Origin: Hyphomonadaceae bacterium TMED5
GTDB lineage: Bacteria; Pseudomonadota; Alphaproteobacteria; Caulobacterales; Hyphomonadaceae
Direction: 5' to 3'
Assembly (NCBI GenBank): GCA_002173095.1
Contig: NHBK01000017.1
Span: 1 to 64,000 of the forward strand
Length of the DNA stretch: 64,000 nt
The notes under the pieces: generated by a model
Database searches by the model: none
Seen by the model: only the letters and a program-made list of their open reading frames with translations
Told to the model about the DNA's origin: nothing
In this document: piece by piece, positions 17,927 through 25,086 of the stretch
Layout: the number at the start of each line of letters is the position of its first letter
How positions within the stretch are numbered: the stretch's first letter is position 1
Made by a program: the position numbers and the translations under genes

Positions 17927-18808
17927 TCAAACCAGTGTTCTGGGCTTTCGTGAGACGATCACGCAGGCGGAAATAGTAATCCCCGCCCCAGCCCAGACCC
18001 AGAGCGTTGGAACTTCGTCAAACACCAGCCAACCGATCACCGCGCTCCATAAAAGCGCGGTATATTCTGTTGGAGCCAGTTTTTGAGCGGGTGCGCGTGA
18101 ATAGGCAGATGTCATCAACACCCAGATCATCATGCCGAAAAAGCCGAGCATGCACAGAATGGGAATATCGCCGAAATCTGGTTGATCAGCCAGCGCGAAG
18201 TTCGGCACGGCAAGAAACACAGAAGGGAAAAAGTTCGCATAGACGGTGACGGCGAAGGCGCCATCATCGGCGGCCCGCTTTCGGAGCATCACAACTGAAA
18301 TCGCGTAGAAGAAAGCCGCGCCCAATACCGCGACGAGCCCCTGTATCTCTTCCGCAGTGAATTGAAGGCTTAGATCGGAGCCTGCGAATGTGACGGTAAC
18401 CCCGACAAAGCCAAGTCCCGCGGCCAATACGGCATTTCCTGCCGGGCGCTCTTTCAACATTAGCCAGGCGACGGGGACAATGAGCAGCGCAGCTGTAAAG
18501 CCAAGAGTAGTTACGACGGCAAGCTCCAGCCGGGACAAGGCAAAGAAGAACAGCGTAGTTGCCAGCGCATGAATAAGTCCGCGCAAGGCATGAAAGCGCG
18601 TCGCAGCCCAACCCGGAAGTCGACGTCGGCTCAGGAAGAACGGCACAGACACGAATAGTGTGGCGAAAGCGAACCGCCAGAAGGCAAGCGCGAACAGGTC
18701 GACAGACTCGTTCACATAGCGGACGGACGCATCCATCAAAGTTCCGAAGAACACCGCCATCATAGCCGTGACCAGGGGAGACGGCAGCCATTTCTCTGAT
18801 AATTTCAT
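17927..18808 (-). CDS. EamA/DMT-superfamily transporter
   Basis: The 293-residue protein has ten hydrophobic segments in two EamA repeats, with the typical LALAFWRFAFATLF and APTEYTALLWSAVIGWLVFDEVP segments. Relatives export metabolites or amino acids, or act as nucleotide-sugar or S-adenosylmethionine carriers; the substrate is unreadable here. The frame is open to 18862, but Met at 18808 begins the first helix and has AAAGGG upstream. It is divergent from an SDR gene across a 129-bp region holding an inverted repeat. Confidence 0.8.
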   Translation of the reverse strand: MKLSEKWLPSPLVTAMMAVFFGTLMDASVRYVNESVDLFALAFWRFAFATLFVSVPFFLSRRRLPGWAATRFHALRGLIHALATTLFFFALSRLELAVVTTLGFTAALLIVPVAWLMLKERPAGNAVLAAGLGFVGVTVTFAGSDLSLQFTAEEIQGLVAVLGAAFFYAISVVMLRKRAADDGAFAVTVYANFFPSVFLAVPNFALADQPDFGDIPILCMLGFFGMMIWVLMTSAYSRAPAQKLAPTEYTALLWSAVIGWLVFDEVPTLWVWAGAGITISACVIVSRKPRTLV

Positions 18809-18853
18809 GCCGCACCCTTTCGGAAAGTCGGCTGTCTTACCTGAAAACATCTT

Positions 18854-18874
18854 TGTGACCAACTTAAAGTCACA
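18854..18874. promoter_or_regulatory. Inverted repeat in the divergent DMT/SDR promoter region
   Basis: TGTGAC and GTCACA flank a 9-nt AT-rich spacer between the DMT transporter and the reductase gene. The size suits a dimeric winged-helix repressor. A further half-site-like GGTCACA lies at 18901. No regulator gene is adjacent. Confidence 0.4.
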
Positions 18875-18937
18875 CCTGACTGGACGCGTTCAGTTTTCAT
18901 GGTCACATTCAAAGAAAAATCGTAGGGAGTGGAGCAG

Positions 18938-19912
18938 ATGATAAATCAGGATCAGCACAAGATACCGACCGGTACAGACCCGCATACCCCTGCGGCCGAC
19001 CTGCTGAAAGATATCGATCTTTCCGGAAAGACAGCCATCGTAACCGGCGGATATTCGGGGATTGGGCTAGAAACCACACGCGCTCTGGCAGGCGCTGGCG
19101 CGCGGGTGATTATTCCTGCGCGAGACCTCGGGAAAGCCAAAAGTGCGCTATCCTCCATTCAGGGACAAATCGAGATTGCCCCCATGGACCTAGCAGACCT
19201 TTCATCTGTTCGAAAATTTGCGTCGGATGTGACCGAAGGTGCAGCCCCGGTTGATATTCTGATCAACAATGCCGGCATTATGGCCTGCCCTCTTTCGCGC
19301 ACAGCGACGGGTTGGGAAACGCAATTCGGCGTGAACCATCTGGGCCATATGGTGATGACGCTTGGCCTTCTGCCTGCGCTGCGCAGGGCATCGTCGGGCG
19401 CACGGCTGGTGTGCCTGTCTTCGACGGGGCATGGCATTACAGACATTCACTGGGATGACCCGAACTTCAACTCTCACGACTATGACAAATGGCAGGCTTA
19501 TGGTCAGTCAAAAACGGCCAATGCGCTTTTTGCCGCGGGTCTGGATCAGCGCGAAAAAGACAACGGCATCCGTGCCTTCGCTGTGCATCCGGGCGGCATT
19601 ATGACAGATCTTCAGCGCCATCTGGGCAATGAAGAAATGGTTCAGCTCGGCTGGACAGATGAAAGCGGCAATCTGTCGGAGCGGGCCAAAGGCATGTTTA
19701 AAACACCAGCCGCCGGCGCATCGACTTCGATTTTTGCTGCCACCTCCCCGCTTCTGAACGGCAAGGGCGGCGTTTACTGCGAGGATTGCGACATTGCCGA
19801 TCTGGCAGACGCCGATACGGCCCGCTACCATAAGGTTCGTGGATATGCGGTCGACACGGAGGCCGCCGACCGGTTATGGACGTTAAGCGAAAAACTCATC
19901 GGAGACGCCTGA
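18938..19912 (+). CDS. Short-chain dehydrogenase/reductase (retinol-dehydrogenase-like)
   Basis: This 324-residue oxidoreductase has the Rossmann nucleotide motif TGGYSGIGLE, the NNAGIM motif and the catalytic YGQSK pair preceded by a Ser in LVCLSSTGHG. It is longer than classical SDRs and resembles the retinol-dehydrogenase or protochlorophyllide-reductase-like group (VHPGGIMTDLQRH). The substrate is unknown. ATG 18938 is preceded by AGGGAGTGGAG; GTG 18929 is an alternative. DUF4169 follows 3 bp after the stop, so the two are probably co-transcribed. Confidence 0.85.
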   Translation: MINQDQHKIPTGTDPHTPAADLLKDIDLSGKTAIVTGGYSGIGLETTRALAGAGARVIIPARDLGKAKSALSSIQGQIEIAPMDLADLSSVRKFASDVTEGAAPVDILINNAGIMACPLSRTATGWETQFGVNHLGHMVMTLGLLPALRRASSGARLVCLSSTGHGITDIHWDDPNFNSHDYDKWQAYGQSKTANALFAAGLDQREKDNGIRAFAVHPGGIMTDLQRHLGNEEMVQLGWTDESGNLSERAKGMFKTPAAGASTSIFAATSPLLNGKGGVYCEDCDIADLADADTARYHKVRGYAVDTEAADRLWTLSEKLIGDA

Positions 19913-19915
19913 GCC

Positions 19916-20101
19916 ATGGCTGACATCGTCAATCTTCGGAATTTCAAAAAGCGAAAAGCCCGCGACGACAAAGCGGGCGAAGCTGAAGCGAACCGAGCTA
20001 AGTTTGGCGCAACCGGAAAACAGAAAAAACTCAGCAAGCTCGAAGCCGAGCTTGCGCGAAGAAAGCTGGATGGCGCGAAGCTGAGTAAAGACGAAGACTA
20101 G
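19916..20101 (+). CDS. DUF4169 small basic protein
   Basis: A 61-residue, Lys/Arg/Ala-rich helical protein opening with MADIVNLRNFKKRKARDDK and closing with LARRKLDGAKLSKDED, the pattern of the DUF4169 family, which I know mainly from alphaproteobacteria. Function is unknown; the charge suggests nucleic-acid or ribosome association (inference). Its stop overlaps the stop of the opposing gene by 3 bp. Confidence 0.8.
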   Translation: MADIVNLRNFKKRKARDDKAGEAEANRAKFGATGKQKKLSKLEAELARRKLDGAKLSKDED

Positions 20102-21264
20102 CGGCGCTGGGCGAACGCAATCGCGTCGACATACCAGATATCATTGACCAGTTCATACAACAGGTCGAAACGCACGCCCCCAGATGGCATTGGGAAAGAC
20201 CCTCGAAGACGCATACGCCCATCAGCCAGACGGTGTGGTGGCACATCAAACTCTGCCGCCTCGCCAATCGCTTCCACCATTTCATTTCGATAAGGCTCAA
20301 GCGCGCGGAAATGTGTTGGCAAAAACTCCGGCGAGACTTCATTGCGCATACGCGGCGACAAGATCAGCATGAAACGATCAAAATCACGCTCTCGCTGAGC
20401 TTCATTGATCACGATCAGCGTCGACCAGAGGATTTGGTGAATTTCAGACAGCTCTGGCACGTCTTCAGATTCCGGCTGCATGTCCGGTTCAATACGCGGC
20501 ACATCCAGCTCCGGTGTCTCCGCGATCATCGGCTGAGACGGCTCAATCATAGCCGCGCTCGCCAGAACTGTTCGCTCTGGCTCAGGCTCGGGCGCAGAAA
20601 TCACTGGAGTTGACGGCCGGCTTGCGATTTCGACTGGCGCTTCTGCCTCAACGACAGGCTCTGAGCGAAGCGCTATAGCCGCCATCTGAACAGGAGCTGC
20701 TTGTCTTGGGCGCAGCGTCACAGCCGGCTCGGGAGAAGGTTCAGCGCTCGCAATCGTCGCCGGTTGGACGGGTGTAACAGGCTCGGGCGTCACCGTGCTT
20801 ACAGCCCGAAGCGGCGCAGATTGAATAGCATCAGAACGGTCTGTTCGCTCGACCGTGCGAATATAGGTTCGCGTCACCGTGCGCGGTGTTTCAGAGACGG
20901 CTGTGCCTGTATCAACAGGAGCGCTTACAGACGTCGTCTGAGACGATTCAGGCGCGACATAGCGCGTATAGGTGCGCGTGACTGGTGCGGCCTCTGTCGT
21001 GGTCTCACGCGGCGCAGTGACGACGGTAGCCGTTGACGTCATTTCAGACGGTGCACTCACTGTCGAGCCATCGTCCACCCGGCGCACATAAGTACGTGTG
21101 ACTGTGCGTTGTACGCTCGGGCTAACCGTCATTTCCGGCGCAGCCGCCTGCGCCAAAGCCGTCGGCGTCAGAGCTCCGGTTGCACCAGCAATGAGTGCCA
21201 GCGCTGTAAGCGACCAGGCAGTTCGCGGGATTGAGGCTCCAAAGGATCTGTATCGTTCTGACAT
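20098..21264 (-). CDS. Secreted low-complexity repeat protein with C-terminal globular domain, unrecognised
   Basis: This 388-residue protein has a signal peptide (about residues 15-39), then a Thr/Val/Pro-rich region containing at least three copies of V-T-R-T-Y-x-R (near residues 55, 96 and 132), a Pro/Glu-rich linker and a C-terminal domain of about 115 residues starting near EIHQILWSTLIVINEA. That domain resembles small alpha-plus-beta periplasmic domains such as DUF4864 in outline, but I could not confirm a family. The repeats look like a spacer that spans the envelope. It overlaps DUF4169 tail to tail. Confidence 0.6.
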   Translation of the reverse strand: MSERYRSFGASIPRTAWSLTALALIAGATGALTPTALAQAAAPEMTVSPSVQRTVTRTYVRRVDDGSTVSAPSEMTSTATVVTAPRETTTEAAPVTRTYTRYVAPESSQTTSVSAPVDTGTAVSETPRTVTRTYIRTVERTDRSDAIQSAPLRAVSTVTPEPVTPVQPATIASAEPSPEPAVTLRPRQAAPVQMAAIALRSEPVVEAEAPVEIASRPSTPVISAPEPEPERTVLASAAMIEPSQPMIAETPELDVPRIEPDMQPESEDVPELSEIHQILWSTLIVINEAQRERDFDRFMLILSPRMRNEVSPEFLPTHFRALEPYRNEMVEAIGEAAEFDVPPHRLADGRMRLRGSFPMPSGGVRFDLLYELVNDIWYVDAIAFAQRR

Positions 21265-21422
21265 GCATTCACTCTGAATAAGACTGTTTCGGCGCGGCTA
21301 AGCCGTAGAATTTCTAAAGTGAGCAAGAAACATGCCCGATTTACGCAAGGTGATGTTTGACAAATACACTCAACGCCACCTTATCTCCGTTAAGAATAGA
21401 CGGACAGATGACGGGAGTGAAT

Positions 21423-22535
21423 ATGTCTGATTATGCACCGCTTTTTGAGCCTTTCACGCTGAAAGGCGTCACTTTTTCAACTCGCATCGCCATGGCGCCT
21501 ATGACTCGGTCATTTTCGCCCGACGGCGTGCCTGGTGAAGATGTTGCAGATTATTACGCTCGTCGCGCAGCGGCTGATGTTGGTCTGCTGATTACAGAAG
21601 GCACCACCATCAATCGTGGCGGCGCTTCTTTTGATCCGAAAATCCCGAACATTCACGAAGACAAAGCGGTGGCTGGCTGGCGCAATGTCGTGAACAAAGT
21701 TCACGAAAACAACGGCAAGATTGCGCCGCAGATCTGGCACGTCGGCATGGCGCGCAAGCCGGGCACAGGTCCTGATCCTGAAGCTCAATCCGACAGCCCG
21801 TCCGGCATCACCTATAAGGGTAAGGAAGTCTATGAGGCCCCTACCCTTGATGATGTCGACGCCATGATCGAGGCCTTTGTTGATGGTATCGCGACCGCAA
21901 AGGACGCAGGCTTTGACTGTGCGGAAATCCATGGTGCACACGGCTATCTGGTCGATGAATTCTTCTGGGGCGCGATGAATGTCCGCGACGACAAATATGG
22001 CGGCTCTATCGAATCCCGCGCTCAGTTCGCCGGTGAAATCATCTCACGCGCCCGTAAGCGGGTTGGACCGGATTTCCCGATTATCCTGCGTATCTCTCAG
22101 TGGAAACAGTTCGATTACGATGCGCGCCTTGTGTCCTCACCGGATGAGTTCGAGCGCTTCCTGAAAGTGTTTGTTGATGCGGGCGTAGACTGCATTCACT
22201 GCTCACAACGTCGCTATTGGGAACCAGAATTCCCTGAAGTTGACGGCGATAACGGGCTGAACACTGCCGGCTGGGCTAAAAAGCTCACCGGCCTTCCAAC
22301 CATCACAGTTGGTTCCGTCGGCCTGTCTTCTGAATTCACCGGCGCATTCCGCGGCGAAGGGTCAAAGACCCGTCCGCTGATCGACGTTGTAGAACGCCTC
22401 GCCAAGGGTGAGTTCGACATGGTGGCAGTTGGCCGCGCTCTGCTTCAGGACCCACTCTGGGCGCAGAAAGTACGCGAAGGCCGTATGGACGAACTTCACG
22501 ATTATGACGCAGAAGCGCTTAAGACGCTCTTCTAA
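21423..22535 (+). CDS. Old-yellow-enzyme family NADH:flavin oxidoreductase
   Basis: A 370-residue FMN enzyme. Signatures are IAMAPMTRSFSPDG near the start, LLITEGT, the active-site EIHGAHGYLVDEFFW segment followed by DDKYGGSIESRAQF, and the FMN-phosphate segment MVAVGRALLQDP. Such enzymes reduce activated alkenes, often in detoxification; the substrate is unknown. The frame extends upstream to a TTG at 21357, but ATG 21423 has GGGAGTGA before it and begins the conserved domain. Its 3' end overlaps the opposing methyltransferase gene by 17 bp. Confidence 0.88.
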   Translation: MSDYAPLFEPFTLKGVTFSTRIAMAPMTRSFSPDGVPGEDVADYYARRAAADVGLLITEGTTINRGGASFDPKIPNIHEDKAVAGWRNVVNKVHENNGKIAPQIWHVGMARKPGTGPDPEAQSDSPSGITYKGKEVYEAPTLDDVDAMIEAFVDGIATAKDAGFDCAEIHGAHGYLVDEFFWGAMNVRDDKYGGSIESRAQFAGEIISRARKRVGPDFPIILRISQWKQFDYDARLVSSPDEFERFLKVFVDAGVDCIHCSQRRYWEPEFPEVDGDNGLNTAGWAKKLTGLPTITVGSVGLSSEFTGAFRGEGSKTRPLIDVVERLAKGEFDMVAVGRALLQDPLWAQKVREGRMDELHDYDAEALKTLF

Positions 22536-23826
22536 TTCCGGATTCGAGATTCATGATCTCGGATTCTGATACAATCTCTACCTCTGGCAGCGGGAAGATC
22601 AGCTTTCCGCCGCCAGCCAGGAACTCAGCCTCACGCTCAATAATGCCCGGACGGAAATGCCATGGCAGAACGAGGAAATAGTCAGGCTGCATTGCGCGCG
22701 CGACCGTTTCCGGAACAATCGGAATATGTGTTCCAGGGGTAAAACAGCCCCATTTATCCGGGTTCACGTCAGAAATGGCATCCAGAAGGTCCGGACCAAT
22801 CCCCGCATATTGAAGAATGACATTGCCCTTGGTGGACGCGCCAAGGCCAAGAATGCGTTTGCCGGACGCTTTAAGGCTTTTCAGCTTGTCGACGAGCATT
22901 CCTGCATGGAAGGCAGAACGTTCGGCAAAATCCTTATACGGCGCCATGGTCGCAAGGCCCGCCTCATCCTCTGAGCGCAGCAAGCCTTCAATCGCCTCTG
23001 AATTCACTTCGAGAGAGGTGTTTGCTTCGTGAGTCGCCGTAACGGCGAACGAGCCGCCATTCACATCATTCAGAGCGACATCGACAATCTTGAGCCCGGC
23101 CTGCGCCAGAATGCGCTTCACAACGGCCAGTGAGTAATACTCCAGATGTTCCTGACACACTGTGTCATAGGCGAGCTGGCTCATCATCAGTGGCAGATAA
23201 CTTTGCTCGAAATGCCAGACGCCATCCTTGGCCAGAACGCTCGCGATTTCACGCACAAAGGCGTGCGGGTCTGGCAAGTCATAGAACATGGCGATTGAAG
23301 TAATGATGTTCGCCTGCTTATCGGAGTGACGCCGGAACGCCTCCTCAGAGAAGAAGTCGACCTCAAGATCAATATCGCTGGTATAGAAGCGGCGGAATTT
23401 TTCCGCACTCGGGTCAATGCCAACGCGCTTCAGGCCGCTCGTCTGATACGCCTTCAAAGACGTCGCATCATTGGCGCCAATATCCAGTACCACATCACCA
23501 TCGTTCAAAGGACGAATACGTGTTTCGAGGTCTGAAATCTTGGCTTCCAGATGGCGCACCATTGAGGCATTCAGACCCGACCGATAGCCATAGGTTTCGC
23601 CATACATCAGCTCGCCAGGGTAATCATGAGCCAATTGAACAAGACCGGATTCCTCGCACCAGGAAAGCTCCAGCGGACTAACCGACACTTTTTCATCGAT
23701 AGACTTCGGGAACACTCCCGTGAGAGACTGGTTTCCAAGATCCATGATCGTTTTCAACGGCGCGTCCGTCAGGCGGCACCTTGTACGGCGGGGAAAGAGC
23801 GAAGCGCCCGTGTTAACGTCAGTCAT
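22519..23826 (-). CDS. SAM-dependent C-methyltransferase-type protein (sugar methyltransferase family)
   Basis: The 435-residue protein has the three-part layout of sugar C-methyltransferases: an N-terminal zinc-binding-like part (CRLTDAPLKTIMDLGNQ; Cys near residue 13 and in ELSWCEESG), a central SAM domain with DIGANDATSLKAY, and a C-terminal Rossmann-like domain (GKRILGLGASTKGNVILQYAG). Family members methylate deoxysugars in lipopolysaccharide or natural products. No sugar-synthesis genes lie beside it, so the substrate is open. Met at 23826 was chosen; an in-frame start at 23853 is possible. It overlaps the flavin oxidoreductase gene tail to tail. Confidence 0.8.
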   Translation of the reverse strand: MTDVNTGASLFPRRTRCRLTDAPLKTIMDLGNQSLTGVFPKSIDEKVSVSPLELSWCEESGLVQLAHDYPGELMYGETYGYRSGLNASMVRHLEAKISDLETRIRPLNDGDVVLDIGANDATSLKAYQTSGLKRVGIDPSAEKFRRFYTSDIDLEVDFFSEEAFRRHSDKQANIITSIAMFYDLPDPHAFVREIASVLAKDGVWHFEQSYLPLMMSQLAYDTVCQEHLEYYSLAVVKRILAQAGLKIVDVALNDVNGGSFAVTATHEANTSLEVNSEAIEGLLRSEDEAGLATMAPYKDFAERSAFHAGMLVDKLKSLKASGKRILGLGASTKGNVILQYAGIGPDLLDAISDVNPDKWGCFTPGTHIPIVPETVARAMQPDYFLVLPWHFRPGIIEREAEFLAGGGKLIFPLPEVEIVSESEIMNLESGIRRAS

Positions 23827-23918
23827 GAATGAAGCCCCGAACAGGTTTGGCAAAGAATGCTGGAATCTGAACGCACTGGGACTAAATTTTAGTAAAGACT
23901 AATGAGAAGGCTGAAATT

Positions 23919-24335
23919 ATGAAGAAATCTCCGCCAAAAATTGAGCGCAGCCCAGCAGAGTGGCGCGAGCTTCTGACAGAGGAACAGTTTCGCGTGGGCG
24001 TTAAAGAAGGCACCGAGCGCGCCTTTACTCCCGGCAATCATAACGATGAAAAACGTACCGGAGAATTTCACTGCGTAGGCTGTGATACTGCGCTCTGGTC
24101 ATCCGATCACAAATTCGATTCCGGAACGGGATGGCCCAGCTTTTTTCAGCCTCTATCGCCAGACGTTGTAGGCACTAAAACGGACTTCAAACTGTTTATG
24201 CCCCGCACAGAATGCCATTGCGCCGTGTGCGGCCTGCATATGGGGCACGTCTTCAAGGATGGCCCTGCCCCGACCGGTGAACGCTGGTGCATTAACGGTG
24301 CAGTTCTGCGCTTTATCCCGCTCTCAGAAGGCTGA
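23919..24335 (+). CDS. msrB: Peptide-methionine (R)-S-oxide reductase
   Basis: This enzyme repairs oxidised methionine. The catalytic Cys124 is in RWCINGAVLRF, where the more common form reads CINSASLRF. Zinc ligands Cys52, Cys55, Cys101 and Cys104 form two CxxC pairs. GTGWPSFF and HMGHVF are further family marks. There is no signal peptide, so it is cytoplasmic. The length (138 aa) is normal. It is transcribed alone, away from the methyltransferase gene. Confidence 0.95.
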   Translation: MKKSPPKIERSPAEWRELLTEEQFRVGVKEGTERAFTPGNHNDEKRTGEFHCVGCDTALWSSDHKFDSGTGWPSFFQPLSPDVVGTKTDFKLFMPRTECHCAVCGLHMGHVFKDGPAPTGERWCINGAVLRFIPLSEG

Positions 24336-24344
24336 TTTCAAGCA

Positions 24345-24379
24345 ATAAAAAACCCCGACCCTGCGAGGCAGGATCGGGG
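24345..24379 (-). terminator. Intrinsic terminator for the TonB-C-like gene
   Basis: On the minus strand a 12-bp stem (CCCCGATCCTG paired with CAGGGTCGGGG) is followed by TTTTTTATTG. It faces the minus-strand gene ending at 24442. The plus strand lacks a T-run, so it probably does not serve msrB. Confidence 0.8.
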
Positions 24380-24441
24380 TCAGAGAGTCGGCCGCTCATG
24401 GCTTTTTGAGGGGGCTCACTCGCAAGCCGACAATTTCAAAA

Positions 24442-24810
24442 TCAGTTCACTGGCTGCCAGGAAATGGTCAGTTCATGAACTTCTTCATTTGCACCCGGAG
24501 CAAAGTTTGCAGAGCGTGCAAACGATTCTGCTGCCCGGCGGAATGTTGCGTGAGAGCATTCAGAGACGTTGTAAGACGCCGCAGAACCATCTGCATTCAC
24601 ATTCAGCTCGACAGAGCATTGTCCAGCCATGCCACGTTCAGCGGCATAGAAGGGATAATCAAGAGATCCCAGAGTCACCGGAAGTTCAGGTCCGGTGACG
24701 TCGATCGTAAGGTCGCGGGCGTCAGAAGCGACGTCCAGTTCGGCCGTTGCGGTCGGCATCACGCTGACGACAAGGGCCAATGTGCCAAGCACTCCAACAA
24801 GTTTGTTCAT
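24442..24810 (-). CDS. Periplasmic TonB C-terminal-domain-like protein
   Basis: A 122-residue protein with a signal peptide (residues 1-23) and then little more than a TonB-C-type domain: YPFYAAERGMAGQCSVELNVNADGS, then a second Cys in VSECSHATF and the helix RRAAESFARSANFAPG. It has no transmembrane anchor, no Pro-rich spacer and no visible TonB-box-binding partner, so it is not a complete TonB. The two cysteines line up with those in the two TonB proteins at 28.7 and 29.5 kb. It may be a soluble binding partner. A strong terminator lies downstream. Confidence 0.7.
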   Translation of the reverse strand: MNKLVGVLGTLALVVSVMPTATAELDVASDARDLTIDVTGPELPVTLGSLDYPFYAAERGMAGQCSVELNVNADGSAASYNVSECSHATFRRAAESFARSANFAPGANEEVHELTISWQPVN

Positions 24811-24896
24811 GACACTAATGTGTTGCTTTATGACATTTTTGTCTACAAAAACTCAGACATAGCTTCAGAATATTTCAGAAGATTCTGTTTTTATTG

Positions 24897-24914
24897 AATG
24901 TTATAAATAACATT
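24897..24914. promoter_or_regulatory. Perfect AT-rich palindrome, possible metal-regulator (Zur-like) site
   Basis: AATGTTAT and ATAACATT flank a 2-nt spacer, 87 bp upstream of the TonB-C-like gene and 170 bp upstream of the peptidase gene. The halves resemble the ATGTTAT/ATAACAT halves of Zur boxes as I remember them, though that consensus has a 3-nt centre. The same halves recur at 29401-29432. The rest of this 276-bp intergenic region is AT-rich with no gene visible. Confidence 0.4.
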
Positions 24915-25086
24915 TTCGATAGATTTGTGACACTAAGGCTCGGCAAATGTCGTATCCGGAACAATTATGCGACCGGATTGAATCATCGTCGCGCGCTATC
25001 ACATAATGAAGCAATTGAGTTTCTTATAGCATTGCGCAGCCGTGCATGCTTTCAGAGTAACACCTTATTTTTACGCTGGAGTTCTG

